Source of the DNA: Bacteriovoracaceae bacterium | GTDB taxonomy: Bacteria; Bdellovibrionota; Bacteriovoracia; Bacteriovoracales; Bacteriovoracaceae | Length of the DNA: 64,000 nt | Direction: 5' to 3' | NCBI GenBank assembly: GCA_018649885.1 | Contig: JABIHA010000035.1 | Location: forward strand, 27,200-91,199 | Shown here: piece by piece, positions 52,003 to 60,731 of the stretch | Numbering within the stretch: position 1 is the first letter of the stretch | How the letters are laid out: the number at the start of each line of letters is the position of its first letter | The notes under the pieces: model-generated | Database searches by the model: none | What the model saw: the letters and a program-made list of their open reading frames with translations, nothing else | What the model was told of the DNA's origin: nothing | Translations under genes and position numbers: made by a program

Positions 52003-52704
52003 GTGTATAAGAAAATTGTGGTTTTGACTGGGGCAGGTATCTCCCAGGAATCAGGTCTAAAAACTTTTCGTGGTTCAGATGGTCTTTGGGAAGGTCACCG
52101 CATTGAAGAGGTTGCTTCGCCTGTAGGATTTGAAAATGACCCACTAATGGTTTGGGATTTTTACAATCAAAGAAGAAGACAGCTACTCTGTGATGAAGTT
52201 GATTACAACAATGCCCATAAATCCCTTGCTGAGTTTGAGAAGAATTTTTGTGGCGACTTTTTACTTGTGACTCAAAATGTAGATGACCTTCACGAAAGAT
52301 CAGGCTCACAAAATGTCCTTCACATGCACGGAGAACTTTTAAAAGCGAGATGCCTCGATACAAGCAGAGTTTATGATTGGACCGAAGACCTTGGTGAGAA
52401 AACATCTCATCCCGATTTTCCTGAAAAAGTGGGGAGACTCAGGCCTCATATTGTTTGGTTTGGAGAGATGCCTCTGCATATGGATAAAATATCCCAGGCC
52501 CTAAAACAATGCGATCTATTCATTTCCATTGGTACATCTGCTCAGGTATATCCAGCTGCTGGATTTGTTTCTATGACCTCTCGTAGTTGTCACCGAGTTG
52601 AGCTTAATTTAGAGGACACGCCAAGTTCCATGATTTTTGATGAGACTCACAGAGGCCTTGCTACTGAAGTTGTCAGTAATTATTTCAAAGACCTATTGTC
52701 TTGA
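52003..52704 (+). CDS. cobB: NAD-dependent protein deacylase, sirtuin CobB
   Basis: A 233-residue class III sirtuin from GTG 52003 (AGAGAG upstream). Motifs: LTGAGISQESGLKTFRG (NAD), FYNQRRR with the Tyr-x2-Arg-type acyl pocket, TQNVDDLHERSG, HMHGEL with the catalytic His, LRPHIVWFGEMP, and SIGTSAQVYPAAGF. The Tyr/Arg pair suggests desuccinylase as well as deacetylase activity (SIRT5-like). Of the four zinc Cys, only the first (RCLDTS) is evident; the second CxxC pair is missing, so the zinc module is degenerate. Confidence 0.9.
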   Translation: MYKKIVVLTGAGISQESGLKTFRGSDGLWEGHRIEEVASPVGFENDPLMVWDFYNQRRRQLLCDEVDYNNAHKSLAEFEKNFCGDFLLVTQNVDDLHERSGSQNVLHMHGELLKARCLDTSRVYDWTEDLGEKTSHPDFPEKVGRLRPHIVWFGEMPLHMDKISQALKQCDLFISIGTSAQVYPAAGFVSMTSRSCHRVELNLEDTPSSMIFDETHRGLATEVVSNYFKDLLS

Positions 52705-52746
52705 AAGAATTAGAGATGCTGATTGCTTTATAGGGATGAATAGAAA

Positions 52747-53658
52747 TTATCTTCTCTGAGATCTGCGTCCGCGCTGTCTATTTTGTTGCTTGCGCTTAGG
52801 CCCTTGCCTGGTTTCTTGTCTTTTCCGTTGTTGCTTTTGGCCTTGAATCCAAATTGCATCAACCCATTGGGGATAATCTATCAGAGGGTTTCGATTATTT
52901 TGATAGGTAAAACCCACTTCATTTCTTCTTAGTTCGTGTGCACTGACTGGATCTGCTTTGTGCCACTTAATTAGGATATCGAGAAACCACTTGCTGTAGA
53001 CTTGGTCACGAGTGTTATCGATCATATCGTGTTCCCAATTAGCGACGCGGTCTTCATAGCGAATGGCAAAATACAATAAGGCCCTGGCAATATCACCTTT
53101 AAATTCATCAATGGGTTCAAAAACTTTTCCACGGTATGGGCCGCTGCAATTGGTCCCTACTTTTGATCCATTAGCGGACACCCATTCTGGATTATCAACT
53201 TCACCAAAAGGAAGTCGTCCTCTTCTATTGTTGACATAGCCATCAGTTGGAAAGACATGGAAAAAATCAGATCTCATTGGACTTTGTTTTCTAAAAATAC
53301 TTTGGGGAAATAGATGCTCTCTATTGGCGCAGTCACCTTCTTTACGATAGTTACCACACTGATGTGATCTCTTGGAGTAGTTATACTGGTCGGGGGCCTT
53401 GGCATTTTCTGAGTACATATCAACGATGGATCCATCATTTTCATATGTTTTATCTACATCACTTTCTAAGTATATTTGATTGAGAGATCCATAGGACCTA
53501 GCGGTATGAGTTTGTCTCAGAATTTGCTTGAGAGCACTTTTTAACTCATAACCAGAAAGGGTGTTGATGGAATCAAAATCATAATATTCACTTTGGGGGC
53601 TAGCGTAAGCGCCCAGCGTTAAAGACTTCAGGACAATAAGGACAAAGGCTAAATTCAT
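52747..53658 (-). CDS. endA: Exported endonuclease I
   Basis: About 303 residues. Signal peptide MNLAFVLIVLKSLTLGAYA. The EndA/Bsn nuclease core is CANREHLFPQSIF (catalytic His in the beta-beta-alpha metal fold), SDFFHVFPTDGYVNNRRGRLPFGEV and GDIARALLYFAIRYED. The C-terminal ~30 residues are Arg/Lys/Gln-rich (KRQETRQGPKRKQQNRQ) and unlike the family norm; they may bind DNA. It degrades extracellular or prey DNA. ATG 53658 is used; TTG one codon upstream is possible and neither has a ribosome site. Confidence 0.88.
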   Translation of the reverse strand: MNLAFVLIVLKSLTLGAYASPQSEYYDFDSINTLSGYELKSALKQILRQTHTARSYGSLNQIYLESDVDKTYENDGSIVDMYSENAKAPDQYNYSKRSHQCGNYRKEGDCANREHLFPQSIFRKQSPMRSDFFHVFPTDGYVNNRRGRLPFGEVDNPEWVSANGSKVGTNCSGPYRGKVFEPIDEFKGDIARALLYFAIRYEDRVANWEHDMIDNTRDQVYSKWFLDILIKWHKADPVSAHELRRNEVGFTYQNNRNPLIDYPQWVDAIWIQGQKQQRKRQETRQGPKRKQQNRQRGRRSQRR

Positions 53659-53931
53659 CAATAATCCGTAGTTGCGTAATGTTTAATATTTCTGAACTAG
53701 TGTATTCACACAAAACTAATAAAGCAATACTTATATAATCTATTAGTATTACTTCTAATCGCTTCGATATGCGCAACATGTTGGCCAAAAATTTAAACAG
53801 TAGAAAGCTTTGCGTTGATATACCCAAATTGACATAGGGAAAAGCTCATCTTAAAACCTTATACCAACCTACATTAGAGCATTAAAGATACTGTCCAAAT
53901 AAATTGGAGAGACTAGATAAGGAAAGTAAGA

Positions 53932-54132
53932 ATGGAAATTGTAAAACAAACTAACGAGTACACAATCTTAAAAAAACGAAGTGGACGTTACGGCGTAAGA
54001 TCTGCAAACAAGAAATGGATCAGCGGAGAAGAAAAAGTCAAAATCCTATTAGGCGCGGGACTTATCAAAGCGGTAGTCGCTGCCAAAAAAGAAGAGCCAG
54101 CAGCTCCAGAAGCAGAAGCAACTAAAGAGTAG
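53932..54132 (+). CDS. Small protein with an Ala/Glu-rich tail, unknown function
   Basis: 66 residues from ATG 53932, AAGGAAAG ten bases upstream. Residues 1-50 (MEIVKQTNEYTILKKRSGRY...WISGEEKVKILLGAGLIK) look like a compact alpha/beta fold, followed by KKEEPAAPEAEATKE. A strong hairpin follows the stop, supporting a real, separately ended transcript. No family recognised. Confidence 0.6.
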   Translation: MEIVKQTNEYTILKKRSGRYGVRSANKKWISGEEKVKILLGAGLIKAVVAAKKEEPAAPEAEATKE

Positions 54133-54140
54133 ATAGTTTC

Positions 54141-54161
54141 CCAGAGGCCTAAGGCCTCTGG
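54141..54161 (+). terminator. Hairpin downstream of the small ORF
   Basis: Perfect 9-bp arms CCAGAGGCC and GGCCTCTGG with a TAA loop, nine bases after the stop at 54132. A T5 run follows only after ten more bases, so it is terminator-like but not a textbook intrinsic terminator. Confidence 0.55.
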
Positions 54162-54296
54162 TTGCCTCCATTTTTGGCCTTGGGCCTGTGTCAGCAGTTC
54201 CCTCCTAACCCCTCAAAATCAAACCTATAAACTATTTTTTAGAATTAACCGATAAATTTCATCATATAATAGATGAAACTCTGAATAGGTGGGGAT

Positions 54297-54668
54297 ATGA
54301 AGAAATTGTTTATAGCTATAGTTCTAAATATATTTTGTTTTAGCGCTCTGTGTGAAGACGTTAACAAGGGCCAGGTTTCAAACCTCATTGATCAATTTGT
54401 TGAAAAAGGTATCTTGACCAAAGAGCAGGCAATAGGTGCTAAGGGTAGGCTTGGCAATGTATCAGATGAAGAGTGGAAGAAGGTCAATAAATCGGCTGCT
54501 CTGAATTCTAAAAAGATGAAAAGCAAGTACCGAAAAAGTGCAAGCCTGAGTGTTGATGATGCGGCTGAAGGAATTGATACTGAGTCCCCTGAGTTTAAAA
54601 GAATTCAAAAAGAAATGGGCTCAATTTTACATAAGCACAAAGACCCAAATGCAGGATCTTCTCAGTAG
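54297..54668 (+). CDS. Small exported helical protein, unknown function
   Basis: 123 residues with signal peptide MKKLFIAIVLNIFCFSALC before EDVNK; GTGGGGAT lies just before the ATG. The mature part is helical and charged: VSNLIDQFVEKGILTKEQAIGAKGRL resembles a short EF/'SHOCT-like' helix pair but without a full motif. No family recognised. Confidence 0.6.
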   Translation: MKKLFIAIVLNIFCFSALCEDVNKGQVSNLIDQFVEKGILTKEQAIGAKGRLGNVSDEEWKKVNKSAALNSKKMKSKYRKSASLSVDDAAEGIDTESPEFKRIQKEMGSILHKHKDPNAGSSQ

Positions 54669-54688
54669 CACTCAAAATATGTATCATT

Positions 54689-55336
54689 GTGAATATGGAC
54701 TCTGACAAAAAATGGATTGCCACTTGTGTGGCCTTAATTCCCGAGATAAATGATGAATCTTTTCTATTTGAGCTAAACCGAGCGCTCGCTGGTGGATCTG
54801 AATCAAGCTTCCTCTTTGATGGTAATCACAGGCCGCATATCACTTTGATGCAAGATTTTATAGAATCATCAAAACTGTCTGTTCTAGAAAAATCACTTGC
54901 TGACATTGATTGGCAGGGGATTTCTGAGCTCACAGTATCTGGAGTAGAACGAAGCTGCGAAATAGAAAAAGGGGTTTTCACTCCATGTCTTGAAGTTTGC
55001 GATTCTGGTGATTATCTATCTAAGCTTCATAGGCAGGTGATGGATTGTTCAAGTGCTTTGTCTTCAAACAGCGAAGTTTTAAAAGGCGAGTTTTGTGACC
55101 ACGTGGTACATCCTAAGTGTCACCACTATGTTCAAAATTTTTCACAATTTAAGTCATATGAAAATTTTTATCCGCACCTAACGTTGGGAATTAGCAGAAA
55201 TCTATCACAGATGGTTTCAGTTTTTGAGAATATGACTTTTCCCAAAACACTAAGGGTTGATAGTGTTGTTTTGGCACAATTAGGTGATATATGCACAATC
55301 CCTCTCAAAACTTATTGGGAAAAAAATCTTCCCTAA
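54689..55336 (+). CDS. 2H phosphoesterase / 2'-5' RNA-ligase-like protein
   Basis: A 215-residue protein with the two His-x-Thr/Ser motifs of the 2H superfamily: HRPHITLMQDF (near 49) and FYPHLTLGISRN (near 158). Such enzymes hydrolyse 2',3'-cyclic phosphates or related bonds in RNA. The central part is longer than in LigT. The start is GTG 54689 or ATG 54695; no strong ribosome site. The stop overlaps the end of the convergent methyltransferase gene by 4 bp. Confidence 0.72.
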   Translation: MNMDSDKKWIATCVALIPEINDESFLFELNRALAGGSESSFLFDGNHRPHITLMQDFIESSKLSVLEKSLADIDWQGISELTVSGVERSCEIEKGVFTPCLEVCDSGDYLSKLHRQVMDCSSALSSNSEVLKGEFCDHVVHPKCHHYVQNFSQFKSYENFYPHLTLGISRNLSQMVSVFENMTFPKTLRVDSVVLAQLGDICTIPLKTYWEKNLP

Positions 55337-56493
55337 TATAAATCCGAGAAAAAAGACTTTGTTTTTATATTTGAAGTTAGGTTCCCAATATCAACTCTTC
55401 CTTTTTTTGAGAATTCAATTTGTACATGAGGATAGATCAGAATTTTTCTTACAAGGCCGAAGTCCATAAACTCAGCATCTCTAAAGCGAAGCCCTCTCCA
55501 GAGTTTTAATTCAGGTGGCGCCATAATAATTTTATAAATTTGTTTTACTCTAAAATCCCTTGAAGGGAATCTTGAGTGGTAATGATCTTTTAAAAGAGAT
55601 GTTTCAATATCAGTTGTCGAGGCAAGCCATAGATGGTCTTCATTGTCTCCGATACTTCTGTCTTTTATCACCAGTTCAATATCATTACGACCTGATAGGG
55701 AGAGGATAAAGTTGTGCCGGTAAACTTTTGGAATATCAGTTAACTGAATTCGCCCCTCTGCTTTAAGGACTTCCATGAATTTTTTAAAAACATCCTGTTC
55801 TTCTTTTAGGTACACATCCATCTCCTTGGATTCAAGTGGTTGATAAAAGTGAATATTGTTATTATGTCTTTCAAGTGCGGTTTGTAGGTGAGAGTCTTTC
55901 CTTGTGAGCCATGGAGCGAATTTTTCTAACTTATCAAATAAATCGCCATGGGATTCAATTGCGATCAATGTGAATGGTTTTGACTTTGCAATTTTTTTCA
56001 GCTCTCCCAATACTCGGTTCAACATTTTTCCTGCAGGTAAGTAGATAAAATAGTAATCGGCTACAGGGATTTCAATTTCATTTAAATCTCCACATATTAG
56101 ACCTGTTGTATCTAATCCAAAATATGAAAGAGATTTTTCACAGGCCTTTAGTCTCCCTTGCATTTTCTCAATGCAAATAACTTTAAGTTGAGGGTAGATA
56201 AAGGAGTACAAGAGCTTGGATCTACCCACTCCTGCACCTAAGTCTACAAAAGACCCACCTTGATTAAAGTCTAGCTTTTTGGCGATATTGAAAAAATCGA
56301 GGTATGAGGTATAAATGGCCCTTGGGTCCAAAGGCGCCTCCCCATAGCAGTCCTTGTCTTCAGAGGACACAGTACTTTCAATCTGATAGTGCTGAATTTT
56401 AAACCAATCATCTAAAATTGCTTCTTTTTGAAAAATAGATCTATTTGAAGATAAAATATTTAATATGAATTCTTTTTTTCTATTAAAGCTCAT
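55333..56493 (-). CDS. SAM-dependent methyltransferase-like protein with a C-terminal unknown domain
   Basis: About 386 residues. SFVDLGAGVGRSKLLYSFIYP is a class I SAM-binding motif I of the histone-methyltransferase DOT1-like kind. VICIEKMQGRLKACEKSL is strand 2, and GLICGDLNEIEIPVADYYFIY covers motifs II-III. The C-terminal half (about 230-386) is mixed alpha/beta and I do not recognise it. ATG 56493 has GAGAG upstream; a TTG at 56508 would overlap the preceding gene. Likely an operon with the exported gene before it. Substrate unknown. Confidence 0.62.
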   Translation of the reverse strand: MSFNRKKEFILNILSSNRSIFQKEAILDDWFKIQHYQIESTVSSEDKDCYGEAPLDPRAIYTSYLDFFNIAKKLDFNQGGSFVDLGAGVGRSKLLYSFIYPQLKVICIEKMQGRLKACEKSLSYFGLDTTGLICGDLNEIEIPVADYYFIYLPAGKMLNRVLGELKKIAKSKPFTLIAIESHGDLFDKLEKFAPWLTRKDSHLQTALERHNNNIHFYQPLESKEMDVYLKEEQDVFKKFMEVLKAEGRIQLTDIPKVYRHNFILSLSGRNDIELVIKDRSIGDNEDHLWLASTTDIETSLLKDHYHSRFPSRDFRVKQIYKIIMAPPELKLWRGLRFRDAEFMDFGLVRKILIYPHVQIEFSKKGRVDIGNLTSNIKTKSFFSDLY

Positions 56494-56504
56494 AATTTTT
56501 TCTC

Positions 56505-57365
56505 TCAAGGAATTGGGTTTTGGTCAAGCGGAAGTTTAGCTACCACCTGTGTGGTGTTAAAAATATTGTTTTCAAGGTTAGCTTCTTTTCGGTATCCCAC
56601 ATCTCTTATCTCCATAACCGTCATAAAACCATAGAATCCTGGTGAGGGGCGGGGAATTTTAAATTGAAATTCTTTTTTAGCGGAAGTTTTGAGTTCACCT
56701 AGTGGGAAGTTGACGATTTTTTGATAGTCAAAGTAATTACCCTCTTTGGTCATTTTAAGTTTGAATGTTAGCCTGCGTGCATAGAAAATTTTGTTTCCAA
56801 TATTTGATACTGTTGTCACAATATTTAAGTATCTTCCAGCATTTGCAGGTGTTCTTTTTATTAAAACACCTTCTAGTTTTAAATCTCCAAAATCTGAAAC
56901 ACTATGAATCCTATGAACAAAAGAGAAAACTTTGTAATTAGAAATCAGTTTGATATTGGGACAAAGAGAAGGAAGGTTTTTCAATTTTGCATAAAGTGTA
57001 TACTTCCCATAGGGGAGTTCTCTGGGATGGCCTGGGTCAAAGAAGTTGAACGAAATTTGTTTTGAACTTTTCGCCCTCATGCCTTCACTTTCAGCAAATA
57101 CGATGACATTTTTAGTATAAATTCTTTTATTTTCTTTCATAAAATCCACCTCAATTTGGATTGGGGGATTACACTCTGGTCGGTTTTGATCGTGATTCAC
57201 AATCTGTGCTTTTATGTACTGGCCATGAGCTGTGGAAAATACTTTGAGGTCTGTCAATTCAACTCCTGTTTGACGAGTTTCACTACCAAGAGGTTTGGGA
57301 GTGAGGGAGAAGGTCAATAAAAGTAGTTGAGAAAGTAAAAGTATGATCCATTCCTTGGTCATCAT
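56505..57365 (-). CDS. Exported CARDB-like beta-sandwich protein
   Basis: A 286-residue protein with a signal peptide (WIILLLSQLLLLTFSL). Two Ig-like domains: residues ~30-150 (VELTDLKVFSTAHGQYIKAQIVNHD) and ~160-280 (LEGVLIKRTPANAGRYLNIVTTVSNIGN... ending EANLENNIFNTT). The second ends with the NxENN-type signature of CARDB cell-adhesion-related domains. First of a two-gene operon with the methyltransferase. Function unknown. Confidence 0.65.
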   Translation of the reverse strand: MMTKEWIILLLSQLLLLTFSLTPKPLGSETRQTGVELTDLKVFSTAHGQYIKAQIVNHDQNRPECNPPIQIEVDFMKENKRIYTKNVIVFAESEGMRAKSSKQISFNFFDPGHPRELPYGKYTLYAKLKNLPSLCPNIKLISNYKVFSFVHRIHSVSDFGDLKLEGVLIKRTPANAGRYLNIVTTVSNIGNKIFYARRLTFKLKMTKEGNYFDYQKIVNFPLGELKTSAKKEFQFKIPRPSPGFYGFMTVMEIRDVGYRKEANLENNIFNTTQVVAKLPLDQNPIP

Positions 57366-57636
57366 CTGTATAAGGCCATCGTGACCTTACATGCACTAAA
57401 TGTGCAATCTAAGTGCCATTGTTTTTTTGATACACTTTTAATGAAGACAGCAGCTTGTGAACTCAATTTTTTTTATTTGGCCGTATGGTTTTTAAACTAT
57501 TAGTCACATTGCTTAGGAAAGTGGACTCTTTTTGTCAGAAGCATGAAGGTGATATTAGACATGAGATTGGATAGATTTATCAAAAAATTACTTATTTCTT
57601 TAGTATCATTTTCACGAGTAGTGATACCATACTAAA

Positions 57637-58215
57637 ATGATGGAAGAAATCTCAAAAAAGGTCGCCATCCATTTGGCGACAGAGGCATTGAAGGGTTATT
57701 TAAGGGACGGTATTCCTGCTCAGGTGGATAAGGGTGAGCTGATTAAGCAAGTGGGGCCAAACTCAGTCTTATTTCAAGACAGAGGCTGTTTTGTCACACT
57801 TAAAACATCTGACGATGTTTTAAGAGGTTGTGTGGGCACCATTGTATCTGAAGACCCTCTCTATCAAAATATTATGGAAAATGCCATTTCGGCGGGATGT
57901 AAGGACAACAGGTTTAACCCAGTAACCTTTGATGAGGTTCAAACTTTAAAATTCGAAATAAGTGTGATGGGTCCGCTTCAAAGAGTTCACTCACTTGATG
58001 AGATTCGAGTAGGGGTGCATGGACTTATTATGATCCAAGGGGATGCCCAGGGCCTTTTGTTACCTCAAGTAGCAACTGAATGGGGTTGGGACCGTGAAAC
58101 TCTTCTCAAACAAACATGTATTAAGGCAGGTCTTCCAGAGGAAGCCTACAAAGATAGTAACACTGAAATTTTCTCTTTTTCTGCAGAAATTTTTTGTGAA
58201 GATGATGTTGAATAA
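57637..58215 (+). CDS. amrA: AMMECR1-domain protein of the AmmeMemoRadiSam system
   Basis: A 192-residue AMMECR1 protein. The diagnostic motif is VLRGCVGTI (LRGC[I/V]G), followed by NAISAGCKDNRFNPVT and FEISVMGPLQRV, then LLLPQVATEWGWDRETLLKQTC and the KAGLPEEAY end. It lies within 4 kb of a MEMO1-type gene and a dedicated radical SAM gene, the standard trio (system protein A). Its chemical role is not established. ATG 57637 or 57640 may be the start; an ATACTAAA box lies right before. Confidence 0.9.
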   Translation: MMEEISKKVAIHLATEALKGYLRDGIPAQVDKGELIKQVGPNSVLFQDRGCFVTLKTSDDVLRGCVGTIVSEDPLYQNIMENAISAGCKDNRFNPVTFDEVQTLKFEISVMGPLQRVHSLDEIRVGVHGLIMIQGDAQGLLLPQVATEWGWDRETLLKQTCIKAGLPEEAYKDSNTEIFSFSAEIFCEDDVE

Positions 58216-58484
58216 CGAAGTTAAAAAAATTAAAACTCGGCTTGATAGTTATCCCAACCTAGCTCCAATCTAGTTTGACACGGACAACTGTGCAAAAGAA
58301 TGCTAAACATTATTTTAAAAAGCTTATTGGATCTTGTCTGCAAGACTCCAGTCTATTTCTTCAAGGGGGCTGACCCCAGCAGCACGCAATTTTCAATTGC
58401 CTCTTTGTTTTTAGACCCTGCTCGTAAGCTTACTTGTAAGGCCTGAGACCATATACTACCATTTTGTAACGTGAGTTGAATCGG

Positions 58485-59372
58485 TCAGGAAATCTGTTTA
58501 CGAGCTCTTTTTTCTGCGTGATTTTTTTCTAAAGATTTAGCACCAAAGTCTAAAACAAATTGTCTGGTATTGTGGTTCTTACATACAAGTCTTAAATTAT
58601 CTAATGTATTTTTCCCTCCCTTTGAATAGGGGACGGCGTGGTGATCAAATTCCAGGTTTCTGGATTCGGTGCACCTTCCTCTGTGCATGCTAACATGTTC
58701 GCAGGTGTAGCTTGCTCTTTTTCGAATTTTTCTTTTTATCACTTGGGGAATATACCGAGATCTTGTACTTTGTACTGGAGAAGGCCTTCGAATTGCTTTT
58801 AATTCACACTTCCTAACTTGTTTCAATTTACTTTCAAGGGCCACTTCAAGTAATTTGCTCTGATCCTCTCCTGTGAGATCTTGCAGCTCATTCAAAAGTT
58901 CCAAGACTTTTTTCGAGACCTTTAGTTTAGGGGCGAGCTCTTTTTGTTGAGAATGCGAAGGCCTTGATGGTGCTATAGACAAAATCTCTTTTGCTTTTGA
59001 TATGGGGACTCCCACTATTTTTGAAATAACTTCCTCTTTTTTGGCCACCGATTTATCAGGCTGCTTTGTGAGATAATCGTGGGCCACAACCGCAGCAGTT
59101 AGTGAGAGCTCTCCTTTTTGGATTGCCTTTTCAATTTGATCCGAGTTTGCCATTAATTTCATGGCCGTGACCCGGTAATATGCTTCTCCTCGAGTATAAC
59201 CCAGCTCTGTTACACAGTACTCATTAAGTGTTTTGCGGTTGTACTCAGTAAACAATCTTCTTCTGTAAATTTCTTTCAAGTGGAGTAGAACAATATGGAG
59301 CTGATCCTTTTCTTTTTTAACTTCTAATAGAACACTTTTTAATAATTTATCATCACTCATTTTCTCAATCAT
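58485..59372 (-). CDS. HNH endonuclease domain protein
   Basis: About 295 residues from ATG 59372, chosen because GGAGGT lies eight bases upstream; a longer frame to 59531 lacks a ribosome site. The N-terminal helical region (LHLKEIYRRRLF, YTRGEAYYRVTAMKLM) precedes a Lys-rich linker. The C-terminal HNH finger is YTCEHVSMHRGRC...LEFDHHAVPYSKGGKNTLDNLRLVCKNHN, with the His-His, Asn and Cys/His sites in place. It is the intact relative of the interrupted gene at 40264-41133. The unit sits between amrA and amrB. It may be a mobile or house-cleaning nuclease; no partner specificity gene is seen. Confidence 0.75.
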   Translation of the reverse strand: MIEKMSDDKLLKSVLLEVKKEKDQLHIVLLHLKEIYRRRLFTEYNRKTLNEYCVTELGYTRGEAYYRVTAMKLMANSDQIEKAIQKGELSLTAAVVAHDYLTKQPDKSVAKKEEVISKIVGVPISKAKEILSIAPSRPSHSQQKELAPKLKVSKKVLELLNELQDLTGEDQSKLLEVALESKLKQVRKCELKAIRRPSPVQSTRSRYIPQVIKRKIRKRASYTCEHVSMHRGRCTESRNLEFDHHAVPYSKGGKNTLDNLRLVCKNHNTRQFVLDFGAKSLEKNHAEKRARKQIS

Positions 59373-59877
59373 CACCTTTAACCTCCAAGCGCTCCAGCAG
59401 CTTACCATGGTTTTATCACCCAAATACTGGCTCCATAAAGCACTGCTAGCGCCACTAGACTTTAAATTTGGTGATGGACGTTGAATGATTTTGTGAAGTA
59501 TCAATAGGCCAGCTCTCAAGGAGTATAACACCCCCTAAAAAAGAATCTCATTTCCATTTCTCTCACTCAAAATAAAAGGCGAAACTATCCCCCAAGCACT
59601 TTTTCCTAATAAAACCTATCACCAAAGCCAGCAATTCCAGAAGTGAAATTCCTTCCCAACCTCCCCCTTGTAAAAGCAATCCTCAAAACCATATATCAAC
59701 TAAAAAACACCCACATCACAAAACTCATCAAAACAACTCTAAACTATGCCGTGATAAAAGGGCCGTCACGTAACTAAACCTGAAGCTCAACCTTTTGTCG
59801 GCCCGTGAACTACAAATCCTTTATATGAAGGTCTTGATTCTTTGAAGAAAATTGAAGGTACATCCAATACGGCCAAG
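59373..59877. other. Intergenic region with strong strand bias
   Basis: No gene is seen in about 500 bp. The part from 59570 to 59750 is notably poor in G on the plus strand (long C/A/T stretches such as CCTTCCCAACCTCCCCCTTG) compared with flanking DNA. It may hold promoter elements of the HNH gene, but no clear box was found. Confidence 0.4.
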
Positions 59878-60669
59878 TTACTTATAAACGATGTAACTTC
59901 CATATCCCACTACTTGATCTTTATCACCAGCAGTATCACCAGAGTTTCTTATATCTATTGCTTTCACTTTAAATTTTAGAGACTGGGCCCATTTGAGAAG
60001 CCCACTAAGAGGATAATATCCACAAGCATCATCACCTGTGATTTTTTCAAATTGGCAGCTCTCAATGAGAGATGAGGTAGATGAGTCTTGCTCGCGGGCC
60101 TGATCATAAGAGTGAAAATGACTTAAGTCGCTACTTATAATAATAAAGGCACCACGAAGGTGAAGACCATCAATGATTTTTTCTATTTCACCAGGTGAGC
60201 ATCTTCCAACAATTAATGGGACTATAGAAAAATCAGTGAGATACTTTTGCAGAAATGGCAGGTGTACTTCAAGTGCGTGCTCTCTTTCAAAAACCTGATC
60301 AATTATTTGTACTTGTCCTGAATTAACAAGCTCATTTTTTAAAGGCTGATTGACTTCTATTTTTCCAAGAGGTGTTTCAAAGCATTCAGCACCGTGAGTG
60401 GCGACTCCCTCAAAATTAAAATAGTGTGTAGGTGATAAGATCGCAATGGTTTTTGGGGCAAGGCCTTGAAGTAGCTGATAACCAGAGGCCGCAATGGGCC
60501 CAGAAAAAACGAGACCAGCGTGGGGCGCGATTAGGGCCACTGCTGAGTTGTACTCTTCTTGCCCCGTTTTAATTGAGTTGTCATCACATGCATCGAGGAG
60601 TTTTTTAAGCTCCTCGCTATTTTCAGGATAAAATGACCCAGCAACATTACTTTTTTTGACAGTATCCAT
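59878..60669 (-). CDS. amrB: MEMO1-family protein of the AmmeMemoRadiSam system
   Basis: A 263-residue protein of the MEMO/dioxygenase-like fold. VALIAPHAGLVFSG and ILSPTHYF hold the two His and DACGYYPLSGLL the Cys that in human MEMO1 coordinate a metal (H49, H81, C244). ISSDLSHFHSYDQAREQD is the remaining active-site block. The N-terminus KSNVAGSFYPE is also typical. It is divergent from the radical SAM gene and shares a control region of about 60 bp with it. Enzymatic role not established; metal binding is likely. Confidence 0.9.
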   Translation of the reverse strand: MDTVKKSNVAGSFYPENSEELKKLLDACDDNSIKTGQEEYNSAVALIAPHAGLVFSGPIAASGYQLLQGLAPKTIAILSPTHYFNFEGVATHGAECFETPLGKIEVNQPLKNELVNSGQVQIIDQVFEREHALEVHLPFLQKYLTDFSIVPLIVGRCSPGEIEKIIDGLHLRGAFIIISSDLSHFHSYDQAREQDSSTSSLIESCQFEKITGDDACGYYPLSGLLKWAQSLKFKVKAIDIRNSGDTAGDKDQVVGYGSYIVYK

Positions 60670-60680
60670 AGGTTTTCCTA

Positions 60681-60708
60681 TTCACTATTAAGCTAGGAAA
60701 AGTATAAT
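60681..60708 (+). promoter_or_regulatory. Candidate promoter for the radical SAM gene
   Basis: TTCACT (60681-60686) and a perfect TATAAT (60703-60708) are 16 bases apart. The start codon is 24 bases after the -10 box, with AGGAG in between. Confidence 0.5.
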
Positions 60709-60731
60709 AGAAACCTGGTCAGGAGAAAAGA

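Noticed and set aside
53600..53827. 75-codon minus-strand frame upstream of endA
   Set aside because: Overlaps the endA start in another frame, no ribosome site, no recognisable protein features.
58360..58385. GGGG-CTGA-CCCC palindrome after the HNH gene
   Set aside because: Single copy with a four-base stem in this window; resembles REP-type elements, but there are no further copies to support that.
59373..59531. 53-residue N-terminal extension of the HNH protein
   Set aside because: The GGAGGT ribosome site lies inside it, eight bases before the internal ATG, and the interrupted relative at 40264 begins at the equivalent shorter position.
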